From: Solirubrobacterales bacterium
GTDB taxonomy: Bacteria > Actinomycetota > Thermoleophilia > Solirubrobacterales > Solirubrobacteraceae
Assembly (NCBI GenBank): GCA_003244205.1
Contig: QHBW01000097.1
Coordinates: 1-34,862 of the forward strand
Reading direction: 5' to 3'
DNA length: 34,862 nucleotides
The position numbers and the translations under genes were made by a program. Below, in pieces: positions 1-7,331 of the stretch. Every line of letters begins with the position of its first letter. Position 1 is the stretch's first letter. The notes below the pieces were generated by a model. It was not told the DNA's origin, did no database searches, and saw nothing but the letters and a program-made list of their open reading frames with translations.

Positions 1-603
1 GAGATCTTCACCCATACCGACGAGGTCGTCCAGCCCAACAGCGGACCGAACGCGAGCGCCGCGCTGCATACCGGCGGGGGCACGATCACCAACGTCGCCA
101 CCCAGGACATCTGCCCTCTCGACGTCAACGAGCACCTCCAGATCGGCACCGTCGACGCGGTCGCCTACGCGCTCGCGGTCGACGCGCTCACGCATCCCGG
201 CTCCGCCGACCCGGCGAGGATCGACCGCTCGGTCTGCGCCCAGCCCTACATGCCGGGCGTCAACCCGCTCACCCTGAGCAACGAGCTGGAGATCCTGGCC
301 GGCGCGCCGGGCCTCCTGGCGGTGGGGGTCGGCGGCGCCAACCTCGTCGGCGTGCCGGAGGTCGCGGCAGAGCCGCCGCTGCAGTGCTACGTGTTCGCTG
401 CCTGCGCTGGCCAGTCGGCAGCCGGCCTGACGCCCCACCCCAGGGTCACTCACCCCAAGCGATCCAGGAAGTGCGTCGCCCGCGGCCACGCCCGCAGGCG
501 CCGGGGCGCCCACAACCGCGAGCAGCGCAGAGATCGCGCGGGCGACGCCCGCGCCGTCCGCTCCTGCCGGCGCTCGACCGGACACCGGCACCGCGAACGC
601 TGA
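1..603 (+). CDS. CalB-like secreted lipase, C-terminal part (5' end outside window)
   Basis: The reading frame is open from the first base to a TGA at 601-603, so the start lies outside the window. Near the left edge is T-D-E-V-V-Q-P, matching the loop that carries the catalytic aspartate in Candida antarctica lipase B-type lipases. About 30 residues later D-V-N-E-H-L-Q-I fits the catalytic-histidine segment. The nucleophilic serine would be upstream and is not visible. Two later cysteines (near C-A-Q-P-Y-M-P and L-Q-C-Y-V-F) could form the C-terminal disulfide seen in this family. The last ~55 residues are very Arg-rich and unlike the family, but third-position GC remains highest in this frame, so I keep the stop at 603. 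The enzyme would hydrolyse acylglycerols or esters outside the cell. Assignment is by motif recall, without alignment. Confidence 0.68.
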   Translation, partial: EIFTHTDEVVQPNSGPNASAALHTGGGTITNVATQDICPLDVNEHLQIGTVDAVAYALAVDALTHPGSADPARIDRSVCAQPYMPGVNPLTLSNELEILAGAPGLLAVGVGGANLVGVPEVAAEPPLQCYVFAACAGQSAAGLTPHPRVTHPKRSRKCVARGHARRRRGAHNREQRRDRAGDARAVRSCRRSTGHRHRER

Positions 604-648
604 CGGACTCGCGCCGCCGGGCACGTCGCGGAATACTTCCTCCACGCT

Positions 649-664
649 GGCGCCAATGGGCGCC
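649..664 (+). other. perfect 6-bp hairpin between lipase and acyltransferase
   Basis: GGCGCC, loop AATG, GGCGCC forms a perfect stem with a four-base loop between the lipase stop (603) and the acyltransferase ribosome site (670-675). No T-run follows. It could end lipase transcription or sit in the leader of the next gene; the sequence does not decide. Confidence 0.35.
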
Positions 665-681
665 GTCATGGAGGGAGAGCG

Positions 682-2130
682 ATGCGACAACTGACCAGCC
701 TCGACGCCCAGTTCCTCGCGCTTGAGACCGCTCGCCAGAGCGGGCACGTCGCCGGGGTGGCGATTCTCGATCCCACGACTGCGCCAGGCGGCAAGCTCCA
801 CTCGTCCGACATCCAGCGCTTGATCGCCGAGCGGCTGCACCTCCTGCCGCCGCTGCGCTGGCGCCTAGCCGAGGTCCCGTTCGGACTCGACTATCCCTAC
901 TGGGTGGAGGACAGCGACTTCGACCTGCACTTCCATGTGCGCGAGCTCGCCCTCCCCGCTCCGGGTAGCGACGAGCAGCTGGCCGAACAGGTCGCGCGGA
1001 TCGTTTCGCGGCCACTGGACCGCGCCCGACCGCTGTGGGAGCTCTACCTGGTCCACGGGTTGGGCTCCGGCAACGTCGCGATGCTGACCAAGATCCATCA
1101 CGCCGTCGTGGACGGCATGTCGGGCGCCGAGATCATGGGCTTGCTGCTCGATCTCAGCCCGGACGGTCGCGAGCTGCCAGAGCCCACGCCCGGACGTGAC
1201 GATCATCAGCCCTCGGAGCTCGAGTTGCTCGCGCGCGGGTTGGCAGGGGTGCCGATGTACCCGCTGCGGCTGATCCGCGCGCTGCCCTCGACGCTCCCCA
1301 ACGTCGAAGAGGTTCCAGCCATCTTTGGCTCGATCCCGGGCGCGACGACGGTCGGGCGGCTAGCCGGGCGGCTGCAGCGAGCCACCGGCGGCGATGGCCG
1401 AGGGTCTGGGTACAACAGGCTGCTCGCGCCGCGCACGTCGTTCAATCGGCGCGTCTCTGCGCACCGCCGCTTCACCTTCGGCCAGCTGTCGCTCGATGCC
1501 GTCAAGGCGATCAAAAACGAGCACCAGAGCACTGTCAACGATGTGATCGTGTCGATCTGCGCGGGCGCTGTGCGGCGCTGGCTGATCGAGCACGACGAGC
1601 TCCCCCAGCAACCCCTCGTCGCCCAGATCCCGGTCTCCGTCCGGACCTCCGCTGAGGCGGGGACGTTCGGCAACCGGATCATGCTGATGAGCGTGCCGCT
1701 CTACACCAACGAGGCCGACCCGGTGCGCCGCCTGCAGCTCACCCATGAGGCCCTGCGCGCGATGAAGGAGCGCCACCGCGCATTACCCGCACAGTTGCTC
1801 CAGGACGCCAACCACTTCATTCCGCCCGCGGTCTTCGCGCGCGCTGCGCGGCTGACCTTCCGCCTCTCGAGCAGCAGGCCGGGGCGCCCAACCTGGAACC
1901 TCGTCATCTCCAACGTTCCCGGTCCCCAGTTCCCCCTCTACTGCGCCGGAGCCCGGCTCGAGGCCAACTACCCCGTGTCGGTGATCACCGATGGGATGGG
2001 TCTCAACATCACGGTCATGAGCTACTGCGGCCACCTCGACTTCGGCATCGTCGCCGACCGTGACCAGATGCCCGATCTGGCGTCGCTGATCGGTTGGCTG
2101 GGCGAGGAGCTCGCCCAGCTGACGTCGTGA
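682..2130 (+). CDS. wax ester synthase / diacylglycerol acyltransferase (WS/DGAT)
   Basis: This 482-residue protein has the full length of bacterial WS/DGAT enzymes, which move an acyl group from acyl-CoA to a fatty alcohol or diacylglycerol to make wax esters or triacylglycerol at the membrane surface. The catalytic H-H-A-V-V-D-G (HHxxxDG) is at residues 139-145. P-L-W at 117-119 and N-V-P-G-P starting at 411 are also family motifs, and the N-terminal L-T-S-L-D-A-Q-F is typical. The ATG at 682 is preceded by GGAGGGAG at 670-677, good spacing that fixes the start. It follows the lipase on the same strand with a 78-base gap, which suggests but does not prove linked acylglycerol turnover. A weak GACGC/GCGTC stem (2135-2150) lies just past the stop. 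Substrate preference cannot be told from sequence. Confidence 0.93.
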   Translation: MRQLTSLDAQFLALETARQSGHVAGVAILDPTTAPGGKLHSSDIQRLIAERLHLLPPLRWRLAEVPFGLDYPYWVEDSDFDLHFHVRELALPAPGSDEQLAEQVARIVSRPLDRARPLWELYLVHGLGSGNVAMLTKIHHAVVDGMSGAEIMGLLLDLSPDGRELPEPTPGRDDHQPSELELLARGLAGVPMYPLRLIRALPSTLPNVEEVPAIFGSIPGATTVGRLAGRLQRATGGDGRGSGYNRLLAPRTSFNRRVSAHRRFTFGQLSLDAVKAIKNEHQSTVNDVIVSICAGAVRRWLIEHDELPQQPLVAQIPVSVRTSAEAGTFGNRIMLMSVPLYTNEADPVRRLQLTHEALRAMKERHRALPAQLLQDANHFIPPAVFARAARLTFRLSSSRPGRPTWNLVISNVPGPQFPLYCAGARLEANYPVSVITDGMGLNITVMSYCGHLDFGIVADRDQMPDLASLIGWLGEELAQLTS

Positions 2131-2184
2131 AGCCGACGCGCTCGGGCGTCCAATGAGTCGATAGCGCCAAGCGTGTGGGTGAGC

Positions 2185-2613
2185 TCAGGCCTGCGCGGTC
2201 GTCTTGACGACGCCAACCGTGTGCCCTTCGGGATCGTTGAACAGGCCGATCTCGATCCGCTCCATGACCTTGTCCGGGCCCATCATCCGCGATCCGCCGA
2301 GGCTCTCCGCCTTGGCGAGCGCAGCCTTGACATCGGGTACCTCGATATAGAAGGTGACGTGACCGGAATAGCCCTCCGGCGCCACTCCGATACCGCCGCC
2401 GATGCCAGCGCCCTCGGGGGTAACGTTGCCGTCGCGCTGCACGATCCCGTCGTTCATCGGATTGTCGGACTCGATCTTCCAATCGAAGAGGTCGGAGTAG
2501 AAGGACTGCAGCGCAGCGCCGTCCTTGCCCATGACTTCGAAGTGGACAACGGGCTGTCCCGTGGTGACTCCATTCCGCGCCGCCACGACGGCGCATCGCG
2601 ATTGGCAAAGCAT
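2185..2613 (-). CDS. VOC superfamily (glyoxalase/bleomycin-resistance fold) protein
   Basis: A 142-residue protein with the usual one-VOC-module layout: V-V-H-F-E-V near the N-terminus, then F-Y-S-D-L-F-D-W, a central G-H-V-T-F-Y-I-E-V with A-L-A-K-A-E-S-L-G, and a C-terminal F-N-D-P-E-G-H-T-V-G. The histidine in H-F-E and the glutamate in the second repeat are candidate metal ligands. The family includes glyoxalases, dioxygenases and antibiotic-binding proteins, so the reaction is unknown. I chose ATG at 2613; GTG at 2586 would drop nine residues, and neither has a clear Shine-Dalgarno. The frame stays open further upstream, but that part overlaps the divergent antitoxin gene and does not look like VOC sequence. 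It shares a 45-base divergent intergenic region with the toxin-antitoxin pair. Confidence 0.85.
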   Translation of the reverse strand: MLCQSRCAVVAARNGVTTGQPVVHFEVMGKDGAALQSFYSDLFDWKIESDNPMNDGIVQRDGNVTPEGAGIGGGIGVAPEGYSGHVTFYIEVPDVKAALAKAESLGGSRMMGPDKVMERIEIGLFNDPEGHTVGVVKTTAQA

Positions 2614-2646
2614 TCTTGCCGATGACGACAGCACCCGACTGATCGC

Positions 2647-2652
2647 TATACT
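2647..2652 (+). promoter_or_regulatory. -10 element of the antitoxin gene; transcript probably leaderless
   Basis: TATACT, a near-consensus -10 hexamer, ends six bases before the antitoxin ATG at 2659, so transcription should begin at or next to the start codon. No Shine-Dalgarno lies between, which fits leaderless translation. I see no good -35 at 16-18 bases upstream. Confidence 0.5.
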
Positions 2653-2658
2653 GACCAT

Positions 2659-2886
2659 ATGGCCAAACGAGTGACCGCTACCGAGGCGAAAGCGAAGATC
2701 CTCGGCCTCTTGGACGACGCGGCCGCAGGCGAGGAGATCGAGATCACCAAACACGGTCGCGCGGTCGCGCGGCTTGTCCCCGCGGCCGGCGCTCGCTCGC
2801 TGCAGGGATCGTGCGAGGGACTGGCGATGACCGCAGCCGCCGATGACGAGCTGCTCTCCACCGACGCTGTGTGGAACGTCGCGTGA
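2659..2886 (+). CDS. type II antitoxin, Phd/YefM family
   Basis: A 75-residue protein opening with V-T-A-T-E-A-K-A-K-I-L-G-L-L-D and E-I-E-I-T-K-H-G-R-A-V-A-R-L-V-P, the classic Phd/YefM DNA-binding N-terminal fold (residues ~4-40). The rest (acidic A-A-A-D-D-E-L-L-S) would wrap the toxin. Family knowledge predicts that it neutralises the PIN toxin encoded three bases downstream and represses the shared promoter, more strongly as a complex. The ATG at 2659 sits directly behind a -10 box, so the gene may be read from a leaderless transcript. The pairing and tiny gap make the antitoxin role secure; whether the module is active cannot be seen. Confidence 0.9.
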   Translation: MAKRVTATEAKAKILGLLDDAAAGEEIEITKHGRAVARLVPAAGARSLQGSCEGLAMTAAADDELLSTDAVWNVA

Positions 2887-2889
2887 GCT

Positions 2890-3282
2890 GTGAGCGCGAT
2901 CCTGCTCGACACACATGTCGTGCACTGGTGGTCGGCGGAGCCCCAGCGGGTCAGCGAGCGGGCGAGTGCGCTCCTCGCCCAGGCCGAGGAGCTGGCGGTA
3001 GCCGCGATCTCCTGGTTTGAGCTGGCGTGGCTAGCGCGTCATGAGCGGATCCTCGTCAACATCCCGATCCGATCCTGGCTGCTGGAGCTGGCCGCGCAGG
3101 TGCGAACGATCGGCGTAACCCCGGCGATCGCCGACACTGCCGTGGCTCTTCCCTCGTCCTTCCCAGGCGATCCCGGCGACCGGCTGATCTTCGCGACGGC
3201 GATCGAGCACGGCCTGCGGCTCGTGACCAAGGACCAAGCGATCCGCGATCACGCCCATCCACGCTCGGTAGCGATCTGGTAG
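2890..3282 (+). CDS. PIN-domain toxin (VapC-like ribonuclease)
   Basis: A 130-residue PIN-domain protein. The acidic residues that bind Mg2+ for RNA cleavage are visible: D7 in L-L-D-T-H, E44 in W-F-E-L, and D94 and D97 in G-D-P-G-D-R-L-I, with a further Asp in V-T-K-D. Toxins of this family are endoribonucleases, often cutting tRNA or rRNA, and are blocked by their antitoxin. It begins with GTG at 2890, three bases after the Phd-type antitoxin stop, so the two are co-transcribed. All active-site acids are intact and the length is normal, so the toxin looks functional. The target RNA is unknown. Confidence 0.92.
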   Translation: MSAILLDTHVVHWWSAEPQRVSERASALLAQAEELAVAAISWFELAWLARHERILVNIPIRSWLLELAAQVRTIGVTPAIADTAVALPSSFPGDPGDRLIFATAIEHGLRLVTKDQAIRDHAHPRSVAIW

Positions 3283-3354
3283 CGCGGACGCTGGCGCGCG
3301 GCGCGGCAAGCTCGCTTGAGGTGAGCGCGCACGCGGCGGCCCCTGCTGTTAGTC

Positions 3355-3909
3355 GTGCCCGGTAGCGGTAGCGCTTCGCCGGCCGCGGGACTACCGCTCA
3401 ACACCTATGTCCAGGACAACGCCCGCTCCGTACGAGAGGTCGCACGAGTGCTGCGACCAGGAGGCCGCGTGGCACTCGCGATGTGGGGATCCGCGTATGG
3501 CGAGATTCGGCTGATGAACGCAGCCCGCCGAGAACTCGGGCTCCGCAGCTTTCTGCCGGCCCGTCCCGACCTCGCCGTTCGGCGCCTCTCGCAAGCGGGG
3601 ATGAGCCGGATCGAGCGAGACGACGTCGAGCTCACGACCACGTTCGACCCCGCCACGGCCTACCTCGACTACCGGCGTGCGTTCGGTGTTCCAAGCGATC
3701 GCGCCGCGCGTCGGACCAACGAGCGGCTGATCGCCACGCTCGCGCGACTGATCGACGACGAGACCACGGTCGGCACGCCGTTTCAGCTCCAATGGACAGT
3801 CACAATGCTGACCGGACGCATGCCCAGCCGCGCACCCGAACCATCCCGGCCGCGCCGGCCACGAAGAATCACGACTCCGCGGACCCGTGATCGCTTGCAG
3901 CGATCCTGA
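3355..3909 (+). pseudogene. truncated class I SAM-dependent methyltransferase
   Basis: The segment V-R-E-V-A-R-V-L-R-P-G-G-R-V-A-L-A-M-W matches the post-motif-III strand of Methyltransf_11/25-type enzymes, normally near residue 100-130. Here it lies only ~25 residues from the first possible start (GTG 3355). An in-frame stop at 3322-3324 leaves no room for the SAM-binding glycine motif (ExGxGxG), and I do not find that motif in the 72 bases after the PIN toxin. The middle (F-D-P-A-T-A-Y-L-D-Y-R-R-A-F) still reads like the C-terminal half of such enzymes, while the last ~30 residues are Arg/Pro-rich and unrelated. I read this as a 5'-deleted remnant, not a working enzyme. Confidence 0.6.
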
Positions 3910-4134
3910 GCAGTCACACCTGCTTTCGATCCGCGGGAGTCCGTCGGCGACGGCGGCAGCTCACCTCCCTTGCCGGCAACTCGGTCTGGACCGTTCGTCG
4001 CGCTGAGGCCCGCTCCGCGCGGACAGCGGGGCTGCGACGCAAGCGCTGGGCGCTGGTTGTCGTGCGGCAGAAGCTCTCGAAGATCATGCTGCATACTGTC
4101 GCTTCCTGGGTCCGAGGACAGAGGAGCACGAGTC

Positions 4135-4875
4135 ATGGCCCGCGTGGACGAAGTCGTTGATGGCATCTACAGGATCTGCACCACCGTCCAGCTTCCAGAT
4201 ACCGAGTTTCAGTTCAACCAGTTCCTGATCAACGACGAGCGCCCCGCGCTCATCCACACCGGGATGTACGGGTTGTACGAAGGTGTCCGTGACGGCGTCG
4301 CGGAGGTACTCGATCCGGGCAAGCTCGAGTACGTGATCCTCCTCCACTTCGAGGCTGACGAGAACGGGGGCATGGATCGGTTTCTGGAGGGAGCGCCGAA
4401 CTCCGCGCTGGCCTGCAGCGCCTTGAGCGCGATCCTGAACCTGAGCGGCTGGAACTATTCGGGCCGCATCGAAGGCCACATGGAGGGGGAGGTGATCGAT
4501 CTCGGCAGGCACAAGCTGCGCTTCCTGGAGACGCCGCACGTCCACCACTGGGACTCGATGATGCTGTTCGACGAGACCACCAAGAGCTTGTTTCCTTCGG
4601 ATCTCTTCATCCAGCCCGGTGACCAGCCGCCGGTCGTGACCGAGAACCTCGGCAGGATGATGTGCGAGTACTACCGGCAGATCGGGATCTTCGCCCACGA
4701 CAAGCCGGTCCGGGACGTGGTTGATCGGATCGAGGCACTTGACCCGGACTGGATCCACGGCATGCACGGCGGAAGCCTTGGCCGTGAGACGATCCCGTAC
4801 TTTTCTCGCGCGCTGCGCGAGGAGTCGGTTGGCTATACCGGCAAGCTGCTTGGTCGAGAAGTCTTGCCGAGCTAG
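4135..4875 (+). CDS. ODP-fold (flavodiiron-like metallo-beta-lactamase superfamily) protein
   Basis: A 246-residue stand-alone metallo-beta-lactamase-fold domain of the ODP type found in flavodiiron proteins, without the flavodoxin domain. Likely metal ligands are H71, E73 and D75 in H-F-E-A-D-E-N-G, a histidine in H-V-H-H (135-138), D156 in P-S-D-L-F, and H211 in G-M-H-G-G. In flavodiiron proteins the first motif is HxExDH; here the last His is Glu76, so the di-iron site is a variant. Such proteins reduce O2 or NO or sense oxygen using an external electron donor. ATG 4135 is preceded by GAGGAGC at about 4121-4127. The frame is open to 3970, but that upstream part shows no family similarity. 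It stands alone with no obvious redox partner nearby. Confidence 0.85.
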   Translation: MARVDEVVDGIYRICTTVQLPDTEFQFNQFLINDERPALIHTGMYGLYEGVRDGVAEVLDPGKLEYVILLHFEADENGGMDRFLEGAPNSALACSALSAILNLSGWNYSGRIEGHMEGEVIDLGRHKLRFLETPHVHHWDSMMLFDETTKSLFPSDLFIQPGDQPPVVTENLGRMMCEYYRQIGIFAHDKPVRDVVDRIEALDPDWIHGMHGGSLGRETIPYFSRALREESVGYTGKLLGREVLPS

Positions 4876-5664
4876 AGCCAGCGAACAGCAGCTATAGATC
4901 CCGTCACGTCGCCGCGGCGCCGCATCTCGCGCGGAGCGGCAGCGCTCCCAACCGAGCGCCGAAGGAACGATTGCGGTCTCGGGGGCTACAGCCACCACAA
5001 CTCTGCAATCGCTACACGCTCTGCCGGTAGCCGACCGGGAACGTCGGCTGGCCCCGGCGCAACCCGGGCTGATCACTGTTGCTCCCAGATAGCAAACGAG
5101 CGGCACCGCGAGGCCCTCGCCACACGCCTGGTGTTGCTCACGAGCGAGAGCCACGGCCAACCGTTCTGCATTCGTCCGGCGAAGCAGTCGTCAGCTAAGC
5201 GCGCCCCCGGACGCCCGCCGGTGGTCCCTGGCGGTAGCGACGAGGGGCTCGTCCGTCACTACCGCATCGCCCTGAGCGAAGCGCATGTCGCGACTCCAAC
5301 CACGTGCCGTTTGCTTGTGAGATGTGAGATCGAAGCAATCGCCGCCTGACGTGTGCTGGGGCAGTCGCACTCCTGGGGTTTGCTTCGTCGCATCGAGTCG
5401 GGGGAATGACGCGTCGCGACAACGAACGCATCGTGCGCAACCTTGTCCAGCTCGCCGGCCGCGAGCTCTCGGCGTAACCCCCACTCGCCGTGCGGTCCAA
5501 GCCGGGCGCCGCCAATCGTGGCCGAGTAGACGAATGTTGCCCGGACACCGCAGGAGTTGCACAACTCCCTGGGAGTCGTGCTGGGCACAAGACTTGGCTT
5601 TCCGTCGTGCTGAGCGAGCGTCTGCTGAGCGCCGGCCGAGACGCGCGGTGTCTCACCGACACCG
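4876..5664. other. non-coding stretch with no recognisable gene
   Basis: About 790 bases separate the ODP gene from the terminator-like hairpin of the next operon. Several open frames exist on both strands, the most protein-like being 5259-5588 on the minus strand, but none shows a known domain, a good ribosome site or consistent codon use. The only sharp structure is a perfect palindrome at 5553-5568. It may hold decayed genes. Confidence 0.5.
5553..5568. repeat. perfect 16-bp inverted repeat
   Basis: GGAGTTG-CA-CAACTCC is a perfect palindrome with a two-base centre in otherwise featureless DNA. Its size suits a dimeric repressor site, but no gene starts next to it and no second copy was noticed. 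Confidence 0.35.
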
Positions 5665-5665
5665 A

Positions 5666-5681
5666 AGGGTCGAAAGACCCT
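5666..5681 (-). terminator. hairpin terminator after the TetR-linked operon
   Basis: A perfect six-base stem AGGGTC/GACCCT with a four-base loop (TTTC on the minus strand) begins 15 bases past the lipoprotein stop codon. There is no T-run, which is common for terminators in GC-rich actinobacteria. Position at the operon end is the main support. Confidence 0.5.
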
Positions 5682-5696
5682 AGTCGGGCGCCAAAT

Positions 5697-5984
5697 TCAG
5701 TGCCCCTTCAATGCCGAGCATGCCTGAGCCGCAGCCGTGCCAGTCAAGCCGCGCGTCACCTTGACGACCCGCAGGCATACCTGATACTTCGAGTGCGCCA
5801 GGCCTGCATCGCCCGCGGGGGACGTGGGGGACGTGGGAGTGCTGGGCGCGGGAGTTGACGTGCTCGACGCCGGCGGTGGCGCGGGTGTTGCAGTCGTCGT
5901 CTTCTGGCTGCTGCCGCCGCAACCGGCGGCTATGACTCCGCACGCCAGCATGACGGCGAATGGTGCGCTGCTCGCTACGGTCAT
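5697..5984 (-). CDS. small secreted lipoprotein, function unknown
   Basis: A 95-residue protein with a bacterial lipoprotein signal: a hydrophobic stretch P-F-A-V-M-L-A-C-G-V followed by the lipobox I-A-A-G-C (Cys near residue 21). A Thr/Pro/Ser/Ala-rich linker of about 40 residues follows, then a short conserved-looking domain K-Y-Q-V-C-L-R-V-V-K-V-T-R with two cysteines that might pair. The start is ATG 5984, preceded by AAGGAG at ideal spacing; the same frame is open to 6083, but that segment has no signal peptide. It would be anchored to the outer face of the membrane. It is the last gene of a four-gene minus-strand unit after a MauE-type protein; no function is assigned. Confidence 0.75.
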   Translation of the reverse strand: MTVASSAPFAVMLACGVIAAGCGGSSQKTTTATPAPPPASSTSTPAPSTPTSPTSPAGDAGLAHSKYQVCLRVVKVTRGLTGTAAAQACSALKGH

Positions 5985-6102
5985 TGTCGTTGCTCCTTCA
6001 GTTCGATCAAGGTGAGATACCGGTCGCGTGGTCGCCAGCGAGGCTCCTCGGCACGGGCGAGGCTTCTGACAAGAACCCGCCACTTCTGGCCTGCGGAGGT
6101 CC

Positions 6103-6825
6103 CTAGCAGGCGGCTTCGCCTAAGAGGTGGTTTTGGCACAGGACTGGTCGCCCCGCGGTGCGGAGCGCCGCGAGTGTCACGGCCGGTCCTTGCGCGCAGC
6201 CCAGCTCGAACTCCGGCGCGAGCTCGCCTACCTTCAGCCCGGGCAACGCACCGTGCGTTTCGCGACGCCCTTGAGCATCCAGTCCGATCAACGCCTGTCC
6301 GCGCCGGCGCAGCAGGATGACGATGACGACGCTCTGAATTACGATCACCAGTCCCGCCACAAGACTCCCCGCCAGCCAACCGATCTGCGAAGACGACAGC
6401 GACCCCAGCCAACCCGGCACGCTAGGACCCGGTCCTTCACTCACCACCAGCGCTGCGGCAACACCCAACACCAGGTTCCGCGCGAGCGTCCCGATGCCCG
6501 CCCGCCGCGAATGCATCCGTCCGAAACAATGACAGTCAAGCTCGCGGCCCTTGGCCAGCGCACCGACGATCGCAAAGACAACCCCGCCGAGCAGCACCAG
6601 CGCCGCGACCGCCCCCCAAATGGCCGACCCACTGCCGACCAGGGCACCCGCGACAGCCAGCTCGACCAGCGGCAAAAGCGTCCCGACCGCCGGCGCAAGC
6701 GCCCGCGGAACCCCAAAGTCTCGCACCGCCCGACGGGATCCAGCCAAATCCGCCAGCTTCGCCACGCCCGCGAGCGCGAACACCCCCGCCAGCACAAGTC
6801 GTGCCATTAGCATCGCCGTGCTCAT
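6103..6825 (-). CDS. MauE/DoxX-like membrane protein with a truncated redoxin tail
   Basis: The first ~135 residues form a four-helix MauE-type membrane domain (starting M-L-M-A-R-L-V-L-A-G-V-F-A-L-A-G) with the characteristic C-H-C in E-L-D-C-H-C-F-G. Another helix (G-S-L-V-A-G-L-V-I-V-I-Q-S-V-V-I) leads to G-L-K-V-G-E-L-A-P-E-F-E-L, the opening of an AhpC/TSA-thioredoxin domain. That domain stops after ~35 residues (R-P-V-L-C-Q-N-H, then TAG), before any CxxC. MauE proteins are thought to supply reducing power or aid disulfide formation for periplasmic enzymes; full MauE-redoxin fusions exist. Here the thiol domain is lost, so the protein may be membrane-only or decayed. ATG 6825 overlaps the previous stop (ATGA). 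Confidence 0.75.
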   Translation of the reverse strand: MSTAMLMARLVLAGVFALAGVAKLADLAGSRRAVRDFGVPRALAPAVGTLLPLVELAVAGALVGSGSAIWGAVAALVLLGGVVFAIVGALAKGRELDCHCFGRMHSRRAGIGTLARNLVLGVAAALVVSEGPGPSVPGWLGSLSSSQIGWLAGSLVAGLVIVIQSVVIVILLRRRGQALIGLDAQGRRETHGALPGLKVGELAPEFELGCAQGPAVTLAALRTAGRPVLCQNHLLGEAAC

Positions 6826-7331
6826 GCTCGGCTCTGTTCGCGAGCGTCGTTGGATGTGCGAGGAACGGCGTCCTGCACGGTCGCTGAGCGGGGGACGAGC
6901 AGCAGCAGCGCCGGAACGATCAGCAGCACGGGGATGATGCTCACTGAGAGTGTGGTGGCGAGCGAGCCGACGCTCGCGCCGGACGGCAGTTTGGTGGCGG
7001 AGATCGCGATGCCCACCGCGGTCATCACGGCGCCGATCGCGAGAAAGAGCTGCATCGAGTGTCGGTGGGGTTTGGCGCGGAATGACATGAAGAAACCGAA
7101 CCCGTTGCCGAGCACCGGAAAGACGGTCGCGGGCAGGAGCGCTGAGAGCGCTAGGGAGGGCAGATTGCGGGGGACGTCGAAGACGCCGCGTCCGAGCTCT
7201 CGCAGCGCGAAACCGAGCGCGATCGAGACGAGCACACCGACACCGAGCGCGACTCGAAGCGAAACCGTCGACGTGCCGTTCCTCCCGCGCTCGCCGGTTT
7301 CGCCCGGCGGGCTGAACGGTTGCGCGCTCAC
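6822..7331 (-). CDS. four-TM membrane protein, DUF6069-like
   Basis: A 169-residue protein with four predicted membrane helices: V-A-L-G-V-G-V-L-V-S-I-A near residue 28, L-A-L-S-A-L-L-P-A-T-V-F-P-V-L-G, M-Q-L-F-L-A-I-G-A-V-M-T-A-V, and S-V-S-I-I-P-V-L-L-I-V-P-A-L. The layout with H-R-H-S-M between helices two and three resembles the DUF6069 family of actinobacterial membrane proteins, whose role is unknown; I am not certain of the family. It starts with GTG 7331 overlapping the SnoaL stop (GTGA), and its stop overlaps the MauE start, so three genes are translationally coupled. Confidence 0.75.
   Translation of the reverse strand: MSAQPFSPPGETGERGRNGTSTVSLRVALGVGVLVSIALGFALRELGRGVFDVPRNLPSLALSALLPATVFPVLGNGFGFFMSFRAKPHRHSMQLFLAIGAVMTAVGIAISATKLPSGASVGSLATTLSVSIIPVLLIVPALLLLVPRSATVQDAVPRTSNDAREQSRA

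Noticed and set aside
384..725. Frameshift in the lipase tail
   Set aside because: The Arg-rich tail looked out of frame, but third-position GC is highest in the original frame up to 603, so no shift is called.
446..1015. Minus-strand 189-codon frame over the lipase end and WS/DGAT start
   Set aside because: Arg/Ser-rich shadow of two plus-strand genes.
2616..2621. TTGCCG as the -35 of the antitoxin promoter
   Set aside because: The spacing to TATACT is 25 bases, too long for a normal promoter.
5259..5588. Minus-strand 109-codon frame in the 4.9-5.7 kb gap
   Set aside because: Reads somewhat protein-like, but no domain, no ribosome site and uneven codon use; kept as unassigned DNA.
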